Shown piece after piece: positions 1 through 12,410 of a DNA stretch of 64,000 bases (position 1 is the first letter of the stretch; each line of letters starts with the position of its first letter). The notes below the pieces were generated by a model that saw nothing but the letters and a program-made list of their open reading frames with translations, was not told where the DNA came from and did no database searches. Origin of the DNA: Reticulitermes speratus (lineage: Eukaryota; Arthropoda; Insecta; Blattodea; Rhinotermitidae); contig JAJKFL010000011.1 of NCBI GenBank assembly GCA_021186555.1, forward strand, positions 4,346,501 to 4,410,500. The letters run 5' to 3'. A program made the position numbers and the translations under genes.

Positions 1-480
1 GCTTTTGTGTATTTGTTGTGCCAAAAACAATGCAAAGAAGACAGTGTCTGAACAATCCAAATGTATTTTGCTATATCTGTGGGAAAGAAGAAGGTCCTGC
101 AGTTTGGCATACCAATGGTATGGCATCAGCCAATAAAACATGTTGATGACTGCTATTTTTGTATGTGTACACTGAAAGGCTTAAATACAAAAAATAAGAA
201 AGCAATTACTTATTCCAATTTGCCTTCAGCCATAAACCTGTGCAACATGGCCCTGATATACCAGTGCCTAATCCTCCTAAGCAGCTTCATACACTGGAGG
301 CTGAATCAAGTGCCACTCCCAACGAATCGTCAGAGGCTTCTGAATATGGTACTGACACACGTGGCACACCTGAACCTTTCACCCAAACTGAACTGAGTGA
401 TTTGGTAAGAGACTTAAATCTCCCCAAGGATTAGTTTAATTTATCCGATTGAAAAGAAACCTGAAATCATAAACCCTGTT
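1..480 (+). pseudogene. Decayed repetitive gene fragment with Cys-pair motifs
   Basis: Two overlapping frames read as one broken protein. One gives NNPNVFCYIC near base 50-90, then GIPMVW and DDCYFCMC near base 105-170. After a frameshift near base 240 the text continues through GPDIPVPNPP to LSDLVRDLNLPK and stops near 433. The CxxC pairs suggest a zinc-binding N-terminal region. I recall this Cys-rich protein type as widely amplified in arthropod genomes, but I cannot name the family. The frameshift, an apparent internal deletion after the first CxxC and the early stop argue for a dead copy. The stretch 480-857 shows no coding signal and has a C-run near 697-705. Confidence 0.4.
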
Positions 481-857
481 GGTAAAAAGGATCCTAAAAG
501 CCTAGTGTCTGCCACTACAGATATAAATAACCTGTAACCAAGCGACATAAATTAGCACATGTTGCAATGAAAGGAAAAGGTAACGTTGTCTCTGTGCTAA
601 CAAAGCAACATGCCATGATGGAGGCTCGGTGGACCCCAAAGGTGTTTGGGATGATCTGAAGCAGAGAAAGTCTCTTGCCCTGCCAGAAGGCAACCCCCCC
701 CCCCAACTTCTCATTTGAATAAAGTTTGTGTACAACATTAGTTACTGCGTATGATTACAAAACACTGGCATATATATGTCTTACCAGGTAAACTTAAAAA
801 ATCCTGAAGATGACAAACAGTATCCATATCACAAAATTCAGAGTTCTCACAGTAATG

Positions 858-1130
858 CTACTGACGATTCATGTCTTCAGGGATGTGACATAGTGTCACT
901 GGCTGAGTAGATCCTAATGTTTCAAGGAAACAAATGCTTTCACGTTCAACAGTCAAGAAGTTCAAGGAAGTCCTTCTTGGACTCCTCGACTCTGAATGTA
1001 AATGCATGATGTTCCTTTGAAATGTCAGGAACCACTCACCCAGCGACACATCACATCCCAAAGTCCAGAACGCTCAGCGTTCAATTTCTACATACATCTC
1101 AAATAAATCTCACGGTGCCACCATGAAGGG
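858..1130 (-). repeat. Dispersed repeat, related to 20.84-21.0 kb
   Basis: The text around 1020-1075 (a caggaaccactcacccagcg core) recurs in diverged form at about 20900-20960 (agggaccactcaaccagtg). The minus-strand reading (CDVSLGEWFLTF, SPRRTSLNFL) resembles pseudo-coding text common in blattodean intergenic repeats. It is repeat-derived rather than a gene. The stretch 1131-1960 shows nothing recognisable. Confidence 0.35.
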
Positions 1131-1962
1131 ACTAGAAAAAATCACAAAACCCTGAACACAGATGGTCTCCAAGCTGAGACTGGAAGCTAGAAACTCAGAA
1201 TAAGAAGCTGGAATGCTAACCACTTGATTTTGAAATCTGGTCCTGCTCATGAAAACTGAGAACTTTGTATGGTTTTGCCTACATCTCGATACTCTATGCT
1301 ACAAATATGTTACACTCCAGGTATTTATTTCTTTGCACATTGCTGTTCTAACTCACAGTGTTCACAATCAAGTAACAAGCTTCAATTTTTTCAAGCAACA
1401 ATTATAACAATAGTACATCCATCCCCTGAATAGACTTTCAGGATTAGGCTGCATGAAGGATTGAAGAGTTCCCAACATTTTGGCTAACATTACAGTAGCT
1501 ATTTAATATAAGGCCTATTATAGGTCTTGTATTAAATTTCCCCTTGGCCTATGAACCACACCACAAAGGCACACAGGAGAAGTGACTGTAATGTAAACCA
1601 ATACATCAGAAAGTCTTCATTCTTCTACACAGCCTTATTGCAATAGTGAATCCAACACACTGCTGGCCATGCAAGAAAACCTAAGTTTTACAACCCCACA
1701 TCCATGTTCTGCAATGGAACACTAACAGAACGATGCAGCTAAAATCTAACACATATCAAATCTTTCAGTTACCACTATTACACAAAATTTAATCGGAATT
1801 GAATCATGTGTTATTTGCACCAGACTTTATCTCTGTTGCAGACACCAGATGTGAAAATTCCATCACAGATTCTTCATACAGCATCATAAATTTCAAAATC
1901 TTCCACCTTTCTAGTCACAGAATCATTTTGAAACCAGAATATATTTTCTGAATTTATATGCG

Positions 1963-2650
1963 GTGTATAAAACGATTTAGCTACAACCACACACAGTCTA
2001 CACTGAATGTTTTGGTTCATTCAACCCGGTAACAAATTCTATTAATAATTATGCAGCTGTTGGTTATGAAACCATACTACAACATGGAGTATTTTAAGAG
2101 ACCTATGCAAGAAGACTTCAATCTTTTCAATTAAATTGTCCTTCATTTTATTATTCTATATTCTAATAGTCACAATTCAGTATTGTCTTGCATACATCCA
2201 AACATTCCAAGCAAAACTTATTATTAGAAAACCAACTAATTGCACATACAAAGCACATAGTATACATACATATATATGATTTTCCCTCCTACAGGTTTTG
2301 GCAGTCAACTGCCATCATCAGGGAGTTAACACCTAAAACTTATATTGTTCGAAAGCTAATGAAGCCACTATTTATGCAAAATAAGTTAAAACAACATAAC
2401 ATAGTTATTATAAAACAAAACGTATTAATTGATTATATGTTTGGCTTAAAATTTGTTACAAGTTTTTCAACCCCTTAAATACATAGTGCGTGAATTTATT
2501 ACAGTCTGTTGTGTTAAGACTATAACAAATTTATGCACTATACATTTAAGGGGTCAACCATATAATCAGTTGATAATGGCTTCATTAGGTTTTAAATGAT
2601 ATAAGTTTTAGGTGTTACTTACTGATGATGGCGGTAGGAAGGAAATCCTC
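1963..2650. mobile_element. Old solitary copy of the inverted-repeat (ribozyme-bearing) module
   Basis: The stretch starts with gtgtataaaacgatttagc, which also begins the macrosatellite units at 7866, 11701 and 15908. It contains both arms of the inverted repeat: the left arm passes through ccaactaattgcacata (about 2236-2252) and gccatcatcaggga (2311-2324), and the right arm through aggtgttacttactgatgatggcgg (2610-2634). It is more diverged than the macrosatellite copies, and its right ribozyme-like motif is destroyed after CTGATGATGGCGG. It is separated from the array by about 2.2 kb of other sequence. Confidence 0.6.
2284..2326 (-). ncRNA. Hammerhead-like motif, left arm of the solitary module
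   Basis: On the minus strand the order is CTCC, CTGATGA, an extra T, GGCAGTTGACTGCC (stem II with a TTGA loop), AAAAC, CT, GTA, GGAG. CTCC and GGAG can form stem I, and GTA is at the cleavage position. The conserved GAAA is mutated to AAAA, so this copy is probably inactive. Identification is by pattern only. Confidence 0.4.
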
Positions 2651-4060
2651 CCACCCCAAACCCCTTTATTTCTGAAATCTCAAAATGTGGCCCCATGTCC
2701 TTCTGTTCTGAAATGGACTTAAAAGTTTCATGGGATTCCTGTATTTAATCGAATGCAAGCAGAGGTTCTTCTTTTCTTAAATTTCATTCTTAAATTCATG
2801 TATCAAATACCAAAAAATACTGCAGCAAACCGGGTGACTATCAACCGGACCATGCGGAGGCAAACCAAGGCCGCATTGCCAAATTGTCATGTGTAAACAA
2901 AAGAGAAAACACAGCATGACTGAAGTTAACTGACACAACCTTCTTTTTTTTTCCCCGGACTTTGTGAAGTGTCCGATTTTTTAAAGAAGCACCTAACCTG
3001 ATGGACCTCTTAACTGAGCTATTCTGTCACTGGACACCATACAAACAGTAAACTTGTTAAGATATGCACCTGTGAACAGATCTAGTCCTAGGACAGTAAC
3101 AGGAAAATGGCTATTGAAAAATTAAAAACTAACAACAAGACTCAAAAATAAAACCTGGACAAATCCACAAATTATCTGAATAATCCAAAGGTATAATTAA
3201 TCTTCATACACGTCTACATAACACTGTGTGGCAAAGAATCTTGTAGTTACCTCAGTTTTCGAAGGTGAATTGGTTAAATCCGTCGAAATTATTGCCACAA
3301 GGTCACGCAACCACACACAGCACCTTTTCACAGCAGTATCTAGTAGTGGCATGTCTGCCTATCTCCACTGCATCATGGGACACAGTCCTGCACAACAAGG
3401 CAACAACGTTCACTTACTATCCTGAGCTGGCTCAAACAATTCTTCATCTACACTTCAAACACAAGCTTACAAAGCATATTTGCTATATGCATTCACGTCT
3501 ACAAAACAAAAAAAATCTTAGCTTACCTCTCCAGCAACTATTCCCCTACGTTCCCAACACTCGATTTATCACGTAACTTATAAAAGAGTAGTAATTCGAA
3601 GAAGTGTACTATTATATTACTTCTAAAGGTACCCATAACCGCAATCCAACAGCAGACACAAGAGAAAACTCACATCAGCAATCTCAGCTACCAACATCCA
3701 ACCACTACGTCTCTCTTCTGTCCCACGACTAATAGTCTGCGCCACAGCTTATTCAGTATGGGTCTGCGCGACCTGACTTGAGAATCTAGATAATTTTGAT
3801 CACGAACATTGGCTGTGGGAAAGGAGTCCACGGATGAGAACACAGATTATCTGATAAGGGCCAGTAATGGTGGGTTCTCGTTAAGCAAGCAGCGTAGGAG
3901 CTAATTAAATGCTATAAGTAATTATGATTTATAAATGTCTGAAGTTGTGATTTTGACAATATATTCATTATTTATTTGTATCCAACAACTGCAAACAAAA
4001 CATATACATGGACATTATTTTATCTGACAATTCACATTACTCTTCTCTCAGACCATTTTG
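2651..4060. other. Unassigned intergenic sequence
   Basis: No repeat family or gene is recognised except the possible exon at 3251-3352. Short plus-strand ORFs at 3228-3576 have no conserved motif. Confidence 0.3.
3251..3352 (-). CDS. Possible first coding exon of an unknown minus-strand gene
   Basis: An ATG at 3352-3350 opens 34 codons beginning MPLLDTAVKRCCVWLRDL and ending exactly at GAG followed by gtaact, an acceptable donor, in phase 0. I do not recognise the protein and see no clear following exon to the left. It could be chance. A search for this peptide in cockroach or termite transcriptomes would decide. Confidence 0.18.
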
Positions 4061-4088
4061 CATGACAGCAGTGCTCACTGCAATTCCA

Positions 4089-4130
4089 TTTTCTGATGAT
4101 GGCCACAACAGGGCCGAAACATATGAAGGG
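4089..4130 (+). ncRNA. Hammerhead-like motif
   Basis: The order is CTGATGA, T, GGCC-loop-GGCC (a perfect 4-bp stem II), GAAAC, ATAT, GAA, GGG. The cleavage triplet is GAA rather than GTA, and stem I (TTTT against AGGG) is poor, so it is probably inactive. About 100 bp downstream lies the box gatgcacggtgaa, also found about 100 bp after the copy at 33.66 kb. Confidence 0.4.
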
Positions 4131-4238
4131 TACTAGTGAGTGATAATTGAATATAAATAGTGCAATCATAGGTTAAATGAGTATATACTGATACTAAGAT
4201 GCACGGTGAACAAAAAGTAAAATTAACTTATTAATTAA

Positions 4239-4340
4239 TAAATCACTGGAAAACAAAACTGTACATTTATTATGTAACAATAAGCTACATGTAGCTTACT
4301 GTTACATAATAAAGGTATAGTTGTGTTTGCCAGTGATTTA
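4239..4340. repeat. Near-perfect 102-bp palindrome
   Basis: Two 51-bp arms meet without a spacer at aagctaca/tgtagctt, with 5 mismatches by hand alignment. It lies just downstream of the hammerhead-like motif and the ATGCACGGT box and is probably the fold-back end of that element. The stretch 4350-4824 shows nothing else. Confidence 0.75.
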
Positions 4341-5063
4341 CTAAATAATACAACATTATTCTATTATAAAGACCACTTGGTTAATGCTGTGTAGGGAAAT
4401 AACAGCCGTTTGTTGTGAGAGTCATGCAGAACACAAATCCCTTGTGTGGACAAAATGCAGAGATTTTAGCATTAAGGCTGGTGGTACACATGGTTAGAAA
4501 TAGGCGTTAACCTTTCAGCAATGGTGTGCATTTAAAAGGACCCTTAATCTATGCACAGAGGACATTTAAAAATTTCCCCCCAAAGATGCAACCCTTTACT
4601 AAAAATGCTCTAAATACGAAGAAATGCAAAACTTAAAAGAAACTGACAGTGTGTAAAATAACATCAGTAGATTGATAATACAATATTTCACCTATGAATT
4701 TTAAACAGTCTGACGATAATACTAAAACTGCTGTAATAATTTGGTGCAGGATATACAAGTAGAAACATTACAGTGTACTCAGCAACAAGTGCAGACTTTG
4801 ATTACAAAACAGTTAAAATAACATAACTTACTTACTGTAAAATAAAATGTATCAATTGATTATATGTTTGGCTTAAAATTTGTTACAAGTTTTTCAATCC
4901 CTTAAATACATAGTGCATGAATTTATTACAGTCTGTTGTGTTAAGACTATAAAAATTTATGCACTATACATTTAAGTGATCAGAAAAACATCTAACCAAT
5001 TTTAAGTCAAACATATATCAGTTGATAATGGCTTCATTACGTTCTGAACAATCAAAGTTTTAG

Positions 5064-6209
5064 GTGTTACTTCCTGATGATGGCGGTCGACTGCCGAAAC
5101 ACGGAGGAGGGAAAATCATATGTATACGTACTATATGCTTTGTATGTGCAATTAGTTGGTTCTTTAATAAAAAGTATAGGTTGCACGGAATGAATTATAT
5201 TAAAAAATTCCAAGCAATACACAATTACGCAGGCATTTACATTATTAGGTACAGTATATACAAGACACATATAACCTGCTGCGTTTTACATGAATTACTT
5301 TTACCTGCTCTGTTTCAGGCAGTGTCCGAATGGTCCCAATGTGTTCAGTCATTCAGGGCTTGCCTCACAAAGCGACAAACAGAATGGGATCGTCGACGTC
5401 CCCCAAGCCACATCAAACACGCCAATTCTCTGAAAGAAGAATTATGTCCTTCTGAAGCACGTCTGGGTTGCTCAATAGCAACTACAAAACTCATGACACT
5501 CGCAAATTTTTCCTCCTTACCTCATACACCTACGTCAACACGCAGGGGCCATGGCCACACAGAACATCTTGTCAGTACGTCAAGACGCAGGGGCCATAGC
5601 CACACAGACCATCTTGTCAGAAGGCATGAGGTGCGTAGGCCGAAACTTCAGGGTTGCAAAATAGCAACTACAAAACACATGACACTCGCAAATTTTTCCT
5701 CCTTACCTCATACACCTACGTCAACACGCAGGGGCCATGGCCACACAGAACATCTTGTCAGTACGTCAAGACACAGGGGCCGTGGCCACACAGAACATCT
5801 TGTCAGTAGGCATGAGGTGAGTAGGCCGAAACTTCAGGGTTGCAAAATAGTAACTACAAAACACATGACATTCGCAAATTTTTCCTCCTTACCTCATACA
5901 CCTACGTCAAGACGCAGGGGCCATGGCCACACAGAACATCTTGTCAGTACGTCAAGACGCAGGGGCCATGGCCACACAGAACATGTTGTCAGTAGGCATG
6001 AGGTGAGTAGGCCGAAACTACAGGGTTGCAAAATAGTAACTACAAAACACATGACACTTGCAAATTTTTCCTCCTTACCTCATACACCTACGTCAAGACG
6101 AAGGGGCCATGGCCACACAGAACATCTTGTCAGTACGTCAAGACGCAGGGGCCATAGCCACACAGAACATCTTGTCAGAAGGCATGAGGTGCGTAGGCCG
6201 AAACTTTAG
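5064..6209 (+). other. Long open frame across module and repeats, probably not a gene
   Basis: The frame starts at GTG, not ATG, inside the inverted-repeat module and runs 381 codons through the link and four 62-residue repeats (SLPHTPTSRRRGHGHTEHL and variants). The same frame occurs at 8529-9674 and, cut short, at 12363-13022, where tca has become taa. The composition (His, Arg, Thr, Ser) matches no family I know. It is best explained as a stop-free reading of a repeat whose length is divisible by three. No promoter, splice or start context supports translation. Confidence 0.2.
5070..5113 (+). ncRNA. Hammerhead-like motif, right arm of unit 1 module
   Basis: The order is CTTC, CTGATGA, T, GGCGGTCGACTGCC (stem II with one G-T pair and a TCGA loop), GAAAC, AC, GGA, GGAGGG. 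CTTCC can pair with GGAGG if the C3 base is counted in stem I. The expected U16.1 is G, which weakens a catalytic reading. The inverted partner of this unit is missing because the unit begins inside the module. Confidence 0.4.
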
Positions 6210-6590
6210 GGTTGCAAATAGTAACTACAAAACACATCACACTCGCAAATTTTTCCTCCTTACCTCATACACCTACGTCAAGACGCAGGGGCAATGGCCA
6301 CACAGAACATCTTGTCAGTACGTCAAGACGCAGGGGCCATCGCCACACACAACATCTTGTCAGTAGGCATGAGGTGCGTAGGATGAAACTTCAAGGTTGC
6401 CCAATAGCAACTACAAAACACATCACACTCGCAAATTTTTCCTCCTTACCTCACACCTACGTCAAGACGCAGGGGCCATGGCCACACACAACATCTTGCC
6501 AGTACGCCAAGACGCAGGGGCCATGGCCACACAGAACATCTTTTCAGTAGGCATGAGGTGCGTAGGCCAAAACTTCAGGGTTGCACAATA
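5478..6590 (+). repeat. Array of ~186-bp repeats, unit 1 (6 copies)
   Basis: Copies start near 5478, 5664, 5850, 6036, 6221 and 6407, and the array ends at gcaactcctcc near 6591. Each copy opens with gcaactacaaaacacat, passes ttttcctccttacctca, and holds two 45-bp direct repeats beginning acgtcaagacgcagggg. Because 186 and 45 are multiples of three, one plus-strand frame stays open across the array. Confidence 0.9.
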
Positions 6591-7865
6591 GCAACTCCTC
6601 CTTCCCCATTCAATAACATTTAAATCTCGAACCAAGTAATAGTATAACTCGCGTTCTACAAACTTTTACTAGACAGTAATATTTTCGACTTTGTGGACAT
6701 GACAATTCTCTGCTCTCAATTCCTAAACTAAGCCTCCAGCTGTGCCGAAGAACCTAGCTACAGCAACCAAAACGTACCAGTACAACCGCCTATGAACCCA
6801 AAGACGCCCTCACTCGCCGACCACCTCTGAGGACACCCTCGCGCGCCGAACACCTCTGAAGAACTGCTTCGATGATCAGGATAGAGGCCCAGTATGGTAC
6901 GCTGTCTCCCCACTCAAACCAAACCGCTCCCTGTGCATGCAGCGGTATTGGGCCTGTCTGTCAACAGGTGGTGAGCAGAACTTCATAATGGGGTAATCTT
7001 ACGTTTTGTTATTTATAAAGCTTTGATGTGACAGTTTACAGTAAATAACAAATTCTTATTTAATATAAAATTATCACAACTGGACTGTTGCTGTACGTTA
7101 TCCACCTTTCTCACCCAGTCATAATTTCAAATCATGTTCAATTTTAGCATTTGTGATTTTACATTTTAGGGTCCGACAAATGAAAAAGTGTTTCTTGAAG
7201 AACGCATGTCATTCTGTCAGTCAGTATTTAAATACCTTTTCAAACACACAAACTTATTACTTGTTTGGCACAATAGACCCAACAAATCCCCCAAAATTAA
7301 ACACATGTATTGTTTCACGTCCACGCGTTTTCTACATCACAAAATTTACACCTGACGCACGACGACAGCTTGTGTACAGTTGACAGTTGTGTACAATTTA
7401 TTAAATAGTGTAGTTCCGATTGCATGTATGTATATCAGGGAAAATCTCTGAAAACAAACATGACACTCTAGATAGATGTCTTTTTGAAATGAAATTATAA
7501 AATTTATGATATTTACACTTTCTGGATATTAGTGTAGGCAAAATGGCAGGGCGGACTAATCAATGAATAGAAATGATAGAAGTAGTAGTCTATTTGGTGT
7601 CGCTTAATATCTTCAGGAGCGTTTTACTGACATGGAGGAAGAATGTGGGACAGTGGTGTGACATCACGTTGACTAGCCAGTACACTGCAGAAGAGAGCGC
7701 ATGCGTGCAGTTCGATACAAATCACCTGGTGATTTGATACACAGTAGAGTCTAAAAGGCCTCATTAGAGGTACGTCACAGTATTTGTTGATACAATCAAC
7801 CCCACAACCCACTCTTATAAATGACGACAAATTTAACTGCGGGTTTTAATTGTTTTAATTTATTT
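6591..7865. repeat. Macrosatellite flank, unit 1
   Basis: This ~1.27 kb segment is shared with 10426-11700, 14633-15907 and, partly, 18415-18660, with older relatives at 19350-19955. Near 6780-6960 it is GC-rich (acaccctcgcgcgccgaac, ccaaaccgctccctgtgcatg), unlike its AT-rich surroundings. Small frames inside it (for example 7153-7383) are repeated with the unit and show no conserved protein. Confidence 0.85.
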
Positions 7866-8175
7866 GCGTTGTATAAAACGATTTAGCTACAACCACACAG
7901 TGTATACTGAATGTTTTGGTTCATTCAACCCAGTAACAAATTCTATTGATAATTACGCTGCTGGTGGTTATGAAACCATACTACAATATGGAGATCTATG
8001 CAAGCAGACTCCAATCTTTTCAATGAAATTGTCCTTCATTTTATTATTCTATATTCTAATAGTCACAATTCAATATTATCTTGCATACATCCAAACATTC
8101 CAAGCAAAACTTCTTATTATTAGAAAACCAACTAATTGCACATACAAAGCACATAGTATACATACACGTGAGTTT

Positions 8176-8216
8176 CCCTCCTACAGGTTTTGGCAGTCAA
8201 CCGCAATCATCAGGGA
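8176..8216 (-). ncRNA. Hammerhead-like motif, left arm of unit 2
   Basis: On the minus strand this reads CTCC, CTGATGA, T, TGCGGTTGACTGCC, AAAAC, CT, GTA, GGAGGG. Stem I (CTCC/GGAG) and GTA are kept. Stem II has lost its first G-C pair and GAAA is AAAA, so activity is unlikely. Confidence 0.35.
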
Positions 8217-8534
8217 GTTAACACCTAAAACTTGTTTCTTTGGGAACTAATGAAGCCATTATTTATGTAAAATAAGTTAAAATAACATAACTTAGTTACT
8301 GTAAAATAAAATGTATCAATTGATTATATGTTTGGCTTAAAATTTGTTACAAGTTTTTCAATCCCTTAAATACATAGTGCATGAATTTATTACAGTCTGT
8401 TGTGTTAAGACTATAACAAACTTATGCACTATACATTTAAGGGATCAGAAAAACATCTAACCAATTTTAAGTCAAACATATATCAGTTGATAATGGCTTC
8501 ATTACGTTCTAAACAATGTAAGTTTTAGGTGTTA

Positions 8535-8576
8535 CTTCCTGATGATGGCGGTCGACCGCCGAAACACGGAGGAGGG
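8535..8576 (+). ncRNA. Hammerhead-like motif, right arm of unit 2
   Basis: This is the unit 1 motif with a perfect stem II: GGCGGTCGACCGCC, where the G-T pair of unit 1 is G-C. GAAAC is present. It is followed by acggaggaggg as in unit 1. Confidence 0.4.
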
Positions 8577-8942
8577 AAAATCATATGTATACGTACTATA
8601 TGCTTTGTATGCGTAATTAGTTGGTTCTTTAATAAAAAGTATAGGTTGCACGGAATGAATTATATTAAAAAATTCCAAGCAATATACAATTACGCAGGCA
8701 TTTACATTATTAGGTACAGTATATGCAAGACACATATAACCTGCTGCGTTTTACATGAATTACTTTTACCTGCTCTGTTTCAGGCACTGTCCGAATGGTC
8801 CCAATGTGTTCAGTCATTCAGGGCTTGCCTCACAAAGCGACAAACAGAATGGGATCGTCGACGTCCCCCAAGCCACATCAAACACGCCAATTCTCTGAAA
8901 GAAGAATTATGTCCTTCTGAAGCACGTCTGGGTTGCTCAATA

Positions 8943-10425
8943 GCAACTACAAAACACATGACACTCGCAAATTTTTCCTCCTTACCTCATACACCTACGT
9001 CAAGACGCAGGGGCCATGGCCACACACAACATCTTGCCAGTACGTCAAGACGCAGGGGCCATAGCCACACAGACCATCTTGTCAGAAGGCATGAGGTGCG
9101 TAGGCCGAAACTTCAGGGTTGCAAAATAGCAACTACAAAACACATGACACTCGCAAATTTTTCCTCCTTACCTCATACACCTACGTCAACACGCAGGGGC
9201 CATGGCCACACAGAACATCTTGTCAGTACGTCAAGAAACAGGGGCCGTGGCCACACAGAACATCTTGTCAGTAGGCATGAGGTGAGTAGGCCGAAACTTC
9301 AGGGTTGCAAAATAGTAACTACAAAACACATGACACTCGCAAATTTTTCCTCCTTACCTCATACACCTACGTCAAGACGCAGGGGCCATGGCCACACAGA
9401 ACATCTTGTCAGTACGTCAAGACGCAAGGGCCATGGCCACACAGAACATGTTGTCAGTAGGCATGAGGTGAGCAGGCCGAAACTACAGGGTTGCAAAATA
9501 GTAACTACAAAACACATGACACTTGCAAATTTTTCCTCCTTACCTCATACACCTACGTCAAGACGAAGGGGCCATGGCCACACAGAACATCTTGTCAGTA
9601 CGTCAAGACGCAGGGGCCATAGCCACACAGAACATCTTGTCAGAAGGCATGAGGTGCGTAGGCCGAAACTTTAGGGTTGCAAAATAGTAACTACAAAACA
9701 CATCACACTCGCAAATTTTTCCTACTTACCTCATACACCTACGTCAAGACGCAGGGGCAATGGCCACACAGAACATCTTGTCAGTACGTCAAGACGCAGG
9801 GGCCATCGCCACACACCAACATCTTGTCAGTAGGCATGAGGTGCGTAGGATGAAACTTCAAGGTTGCCCAATAGCAACTACAAAACACATCACACTCGCA
9901 AATTTTTCCTCCTTACCTCACACCTACGTCAAGACGCAGGGGCCATGGCCACACACAACATCTTGCCAGTACGCCAAGACGCAGGGGCCATGGCCACACA
10001 GAACATCTTTTCAGTAGGCATTAGGTGCGTAGGCCAAAACTTCTGGGTTGCACAATAGCAACTACAAAACACATCACACTCGCAAATTTTTCCTCCTTAC
10101 CTCACAGCTACGTCAAGACGCAGGGGCCATGGCCACACACAACATCTTGCCAGTACGCCAAGACGCAGGGGCCATGGCCACACAGAACATCTTTTCAGTA
10201 GGCATTAGGTGCGTAGGCCAAAACTTCTGGGTTGCACAATAGCAACTACAAAACACATCACACTCGCAAATTTTCCTCCTTACCTCACAGCTACGTCAAG
10301 ACGCAGGGGCCATGGCCACACACAACATCTTGCCAGTACGCCAAGACGCAGGGGCCATGGCCACACAGAACTTCTTTTCAGTAGGCATTGGGTGCGTAGG
10401 CCAAAAACTTCAGGGTTGCACAATA
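8943..10425 (+). repeat. Array of ~186-bp repeats, unit 2 (8 copies)
   Basis: The first six copies follow the order of unit 1. The two additional copies at the right end (from about 10058 and 10242) are near-duplicates of the sixth type, marked by ttgccagtacgcc and a single-base change to ggcattaggtgcg. The gain is a local duplication at the array end. Confidence 0.85.
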
Positions 10426-11700
10426 GCAACTCCTCCTTCCCCATTCAATAACATTTAAATCTCGAACCAAGTAATAGTATAACTCGAGTTCTACAAACTT
10501 TTACTAGACAGTAATATTTTTGACTTTGTGGACATGACAATTCTCTGCTCTCAATTCCTAAACTAAGACTCCTGCTGTGCCGAAGAACCTAGCTACAGCA
10601 ACCAAAACGTACCTGTACAACCGCCTATGAACCCAACGACGCCCTCACTCGCCGACCACCTCTGAGGACACCCTCGCGCGCCGAACACCTCTGAAGAACT
10701 GCTTCGATGATCAGGATAGAGACCCAGTATGGTACGCTGTCTCCCCACTCGAACCAAACCGCTCCCTGTGCATGCAGCGGTATTGGGCCTGTCTGTCAAC
10801 AGGTGGTGAGCAGAACTTCATAATGGGGTAATCTTACGTTTTGTTATTTATAAAGCTTTGATGTGACAGTTTACAGTAAATAACAAATTCTTATTTAATA
10901 TAAAATTATCACAACTGGACTGTTGCTGTACGTTATCCACCTTTCTCACCCAGTCATAATTTCAAATCGTGTTCAATTTTAGCATTTGTGATTTTACATT
11001 TTAGGGTCCGACAAATGAAAAAGTGTTTCTTGAAGAACGCATGTCATTCTGTCAGTCAGTATTTAAATACATTTTCAAACACACAAACTTATTACTTGTT
11101 TGGCACAATAGTCCCAACAAATCCCCCAAAACTAAACACATGTATTGTTTCACGTCCACGCGTTTTCTACATCACAAAATTTACACCTGACGCACGACGA
11201 CAGCTTGTGCACAGTTGACAATTGTGTACAAATTATTAAATAGTGTAGTTCCGATTGCATGTATGTATATCAGGGACAAATCTCTGAAAACGAACATGAC
11301 ACTCTAGATAGACGTCTGTTTGAAATGAAATTATAAAATTTATGATATTTACACTTTCTGGATATTAGTGTAGGCAAAATGGCAGGGCGACTAATCAATG
11401 AATAGAAATGATAGAAGTAGTAGTCTATTTGGTGTCGCTTAATATCTTCAGGAGCGTTTTACTGACATGGAGGAAGAATGTGGGACAGTGGTGTGACATC
11501 ACGTTGACTAGCCAGTACACTGCAGAAGGGAGCGCATCCGTGCAGTTCGATACAAATCATCTGGTGATTTGATACACAGTAGAGTCTAAAAGGCCTCATT
11601 AGAGGTACGTCACAGTATTTGTTGATACAATCAACCCCACAACCCACTCTTATAAATGACGACAAATTTAACTGCGGGTTTTAATTGTTTTAATTTATTT
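10426..11700. repeat. Macrosatellite flank, unit 2
   Basis: It is nearly identical to 6591-7865, with a few substitutions (for example cgagttctac for cgcgttctac near 10483). Confidence 0.85.
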
Positions 11701-12010
11701 GCGTTGTATAAAACGATTTAGCTACAACCACACAGTGTATACTGAATGTTTTGGTTCATTCAACCCAGTAACAAATTCTATTGATAATTACGCTGCTGGT
11801 GGTTATGAAACCATACTACAATATGGAGATCTATGCAAGCAGACTCCAATCTTTTCAATGAAATTGTCCTTCATTTTATTATTCTATATTCTAATAGTCA
11901 CAATTCAATATTATCTTGCATACATCCAAACATTCCAAGCAAAACTTCTTATTATTAGAAAACCAACTAATTGCACATACAAAGCACATAGTATACATAC
12001 ACGTGAGTTT

Positions 12011-12052
12011 CCCTCCTACAGGTTTTGGCAGTCAACCGCAATCATCAGGGAG
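12011..12052 (-). ncRNA. Hammerhead-like motif, left arm of unit 3
   Basis: It is identical in form to the unit 2 left-arm copy, with AAAA instead of GAAA. Confidence 0.35.
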
Positions 12053-12368
12053 TTAACACCTAAAACTTGTTTCTTTGGGAACTAATGAAGCCATTATTTA
12101 TGTAAAATAAGTTAAAATAACATAACTTAGTTACTGTAAAATAAAATGTATCAATTGATTATATGTTTGGCTTAAAATTTGTTACAAGTTTTTCAATCCC
12201 TTAAATACATAGTGCATGAATTTATTACAGTCTGTTGTGTTAAGACTATAACAAACTTATGCACTATACATTTAAGGGATCAGAAAAACATCTAACCAAT
12301 TTTAAGTCAAACATATATCAGTTGATAATGGCTTCATTACGTTCTAACAATGTAAGTTTTAGGTGTTA

Positions 12369-12410
12369 CTTCCTGATGATGACGGTCGACCGCCGAAACA
12401 CGGAGGAGGG
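12369..12410 (+). ncRNA. Hammerhead-like motif, right arm of unit 3
   Basis: It matches the unit 2 right-arm copy except that stem II begins GACGG instead of GGCGG, which introduces a mismatch against CCGCC. Confidence 0.35.

Noticed and set aside
5064-9674. The 381-residue frames as real proteins
   Set aside because: They start at GTG inside a mobile module, consist of satellite translation, and are lost in the third unit by a single substitution. The length is explained by repeats divisible by three.
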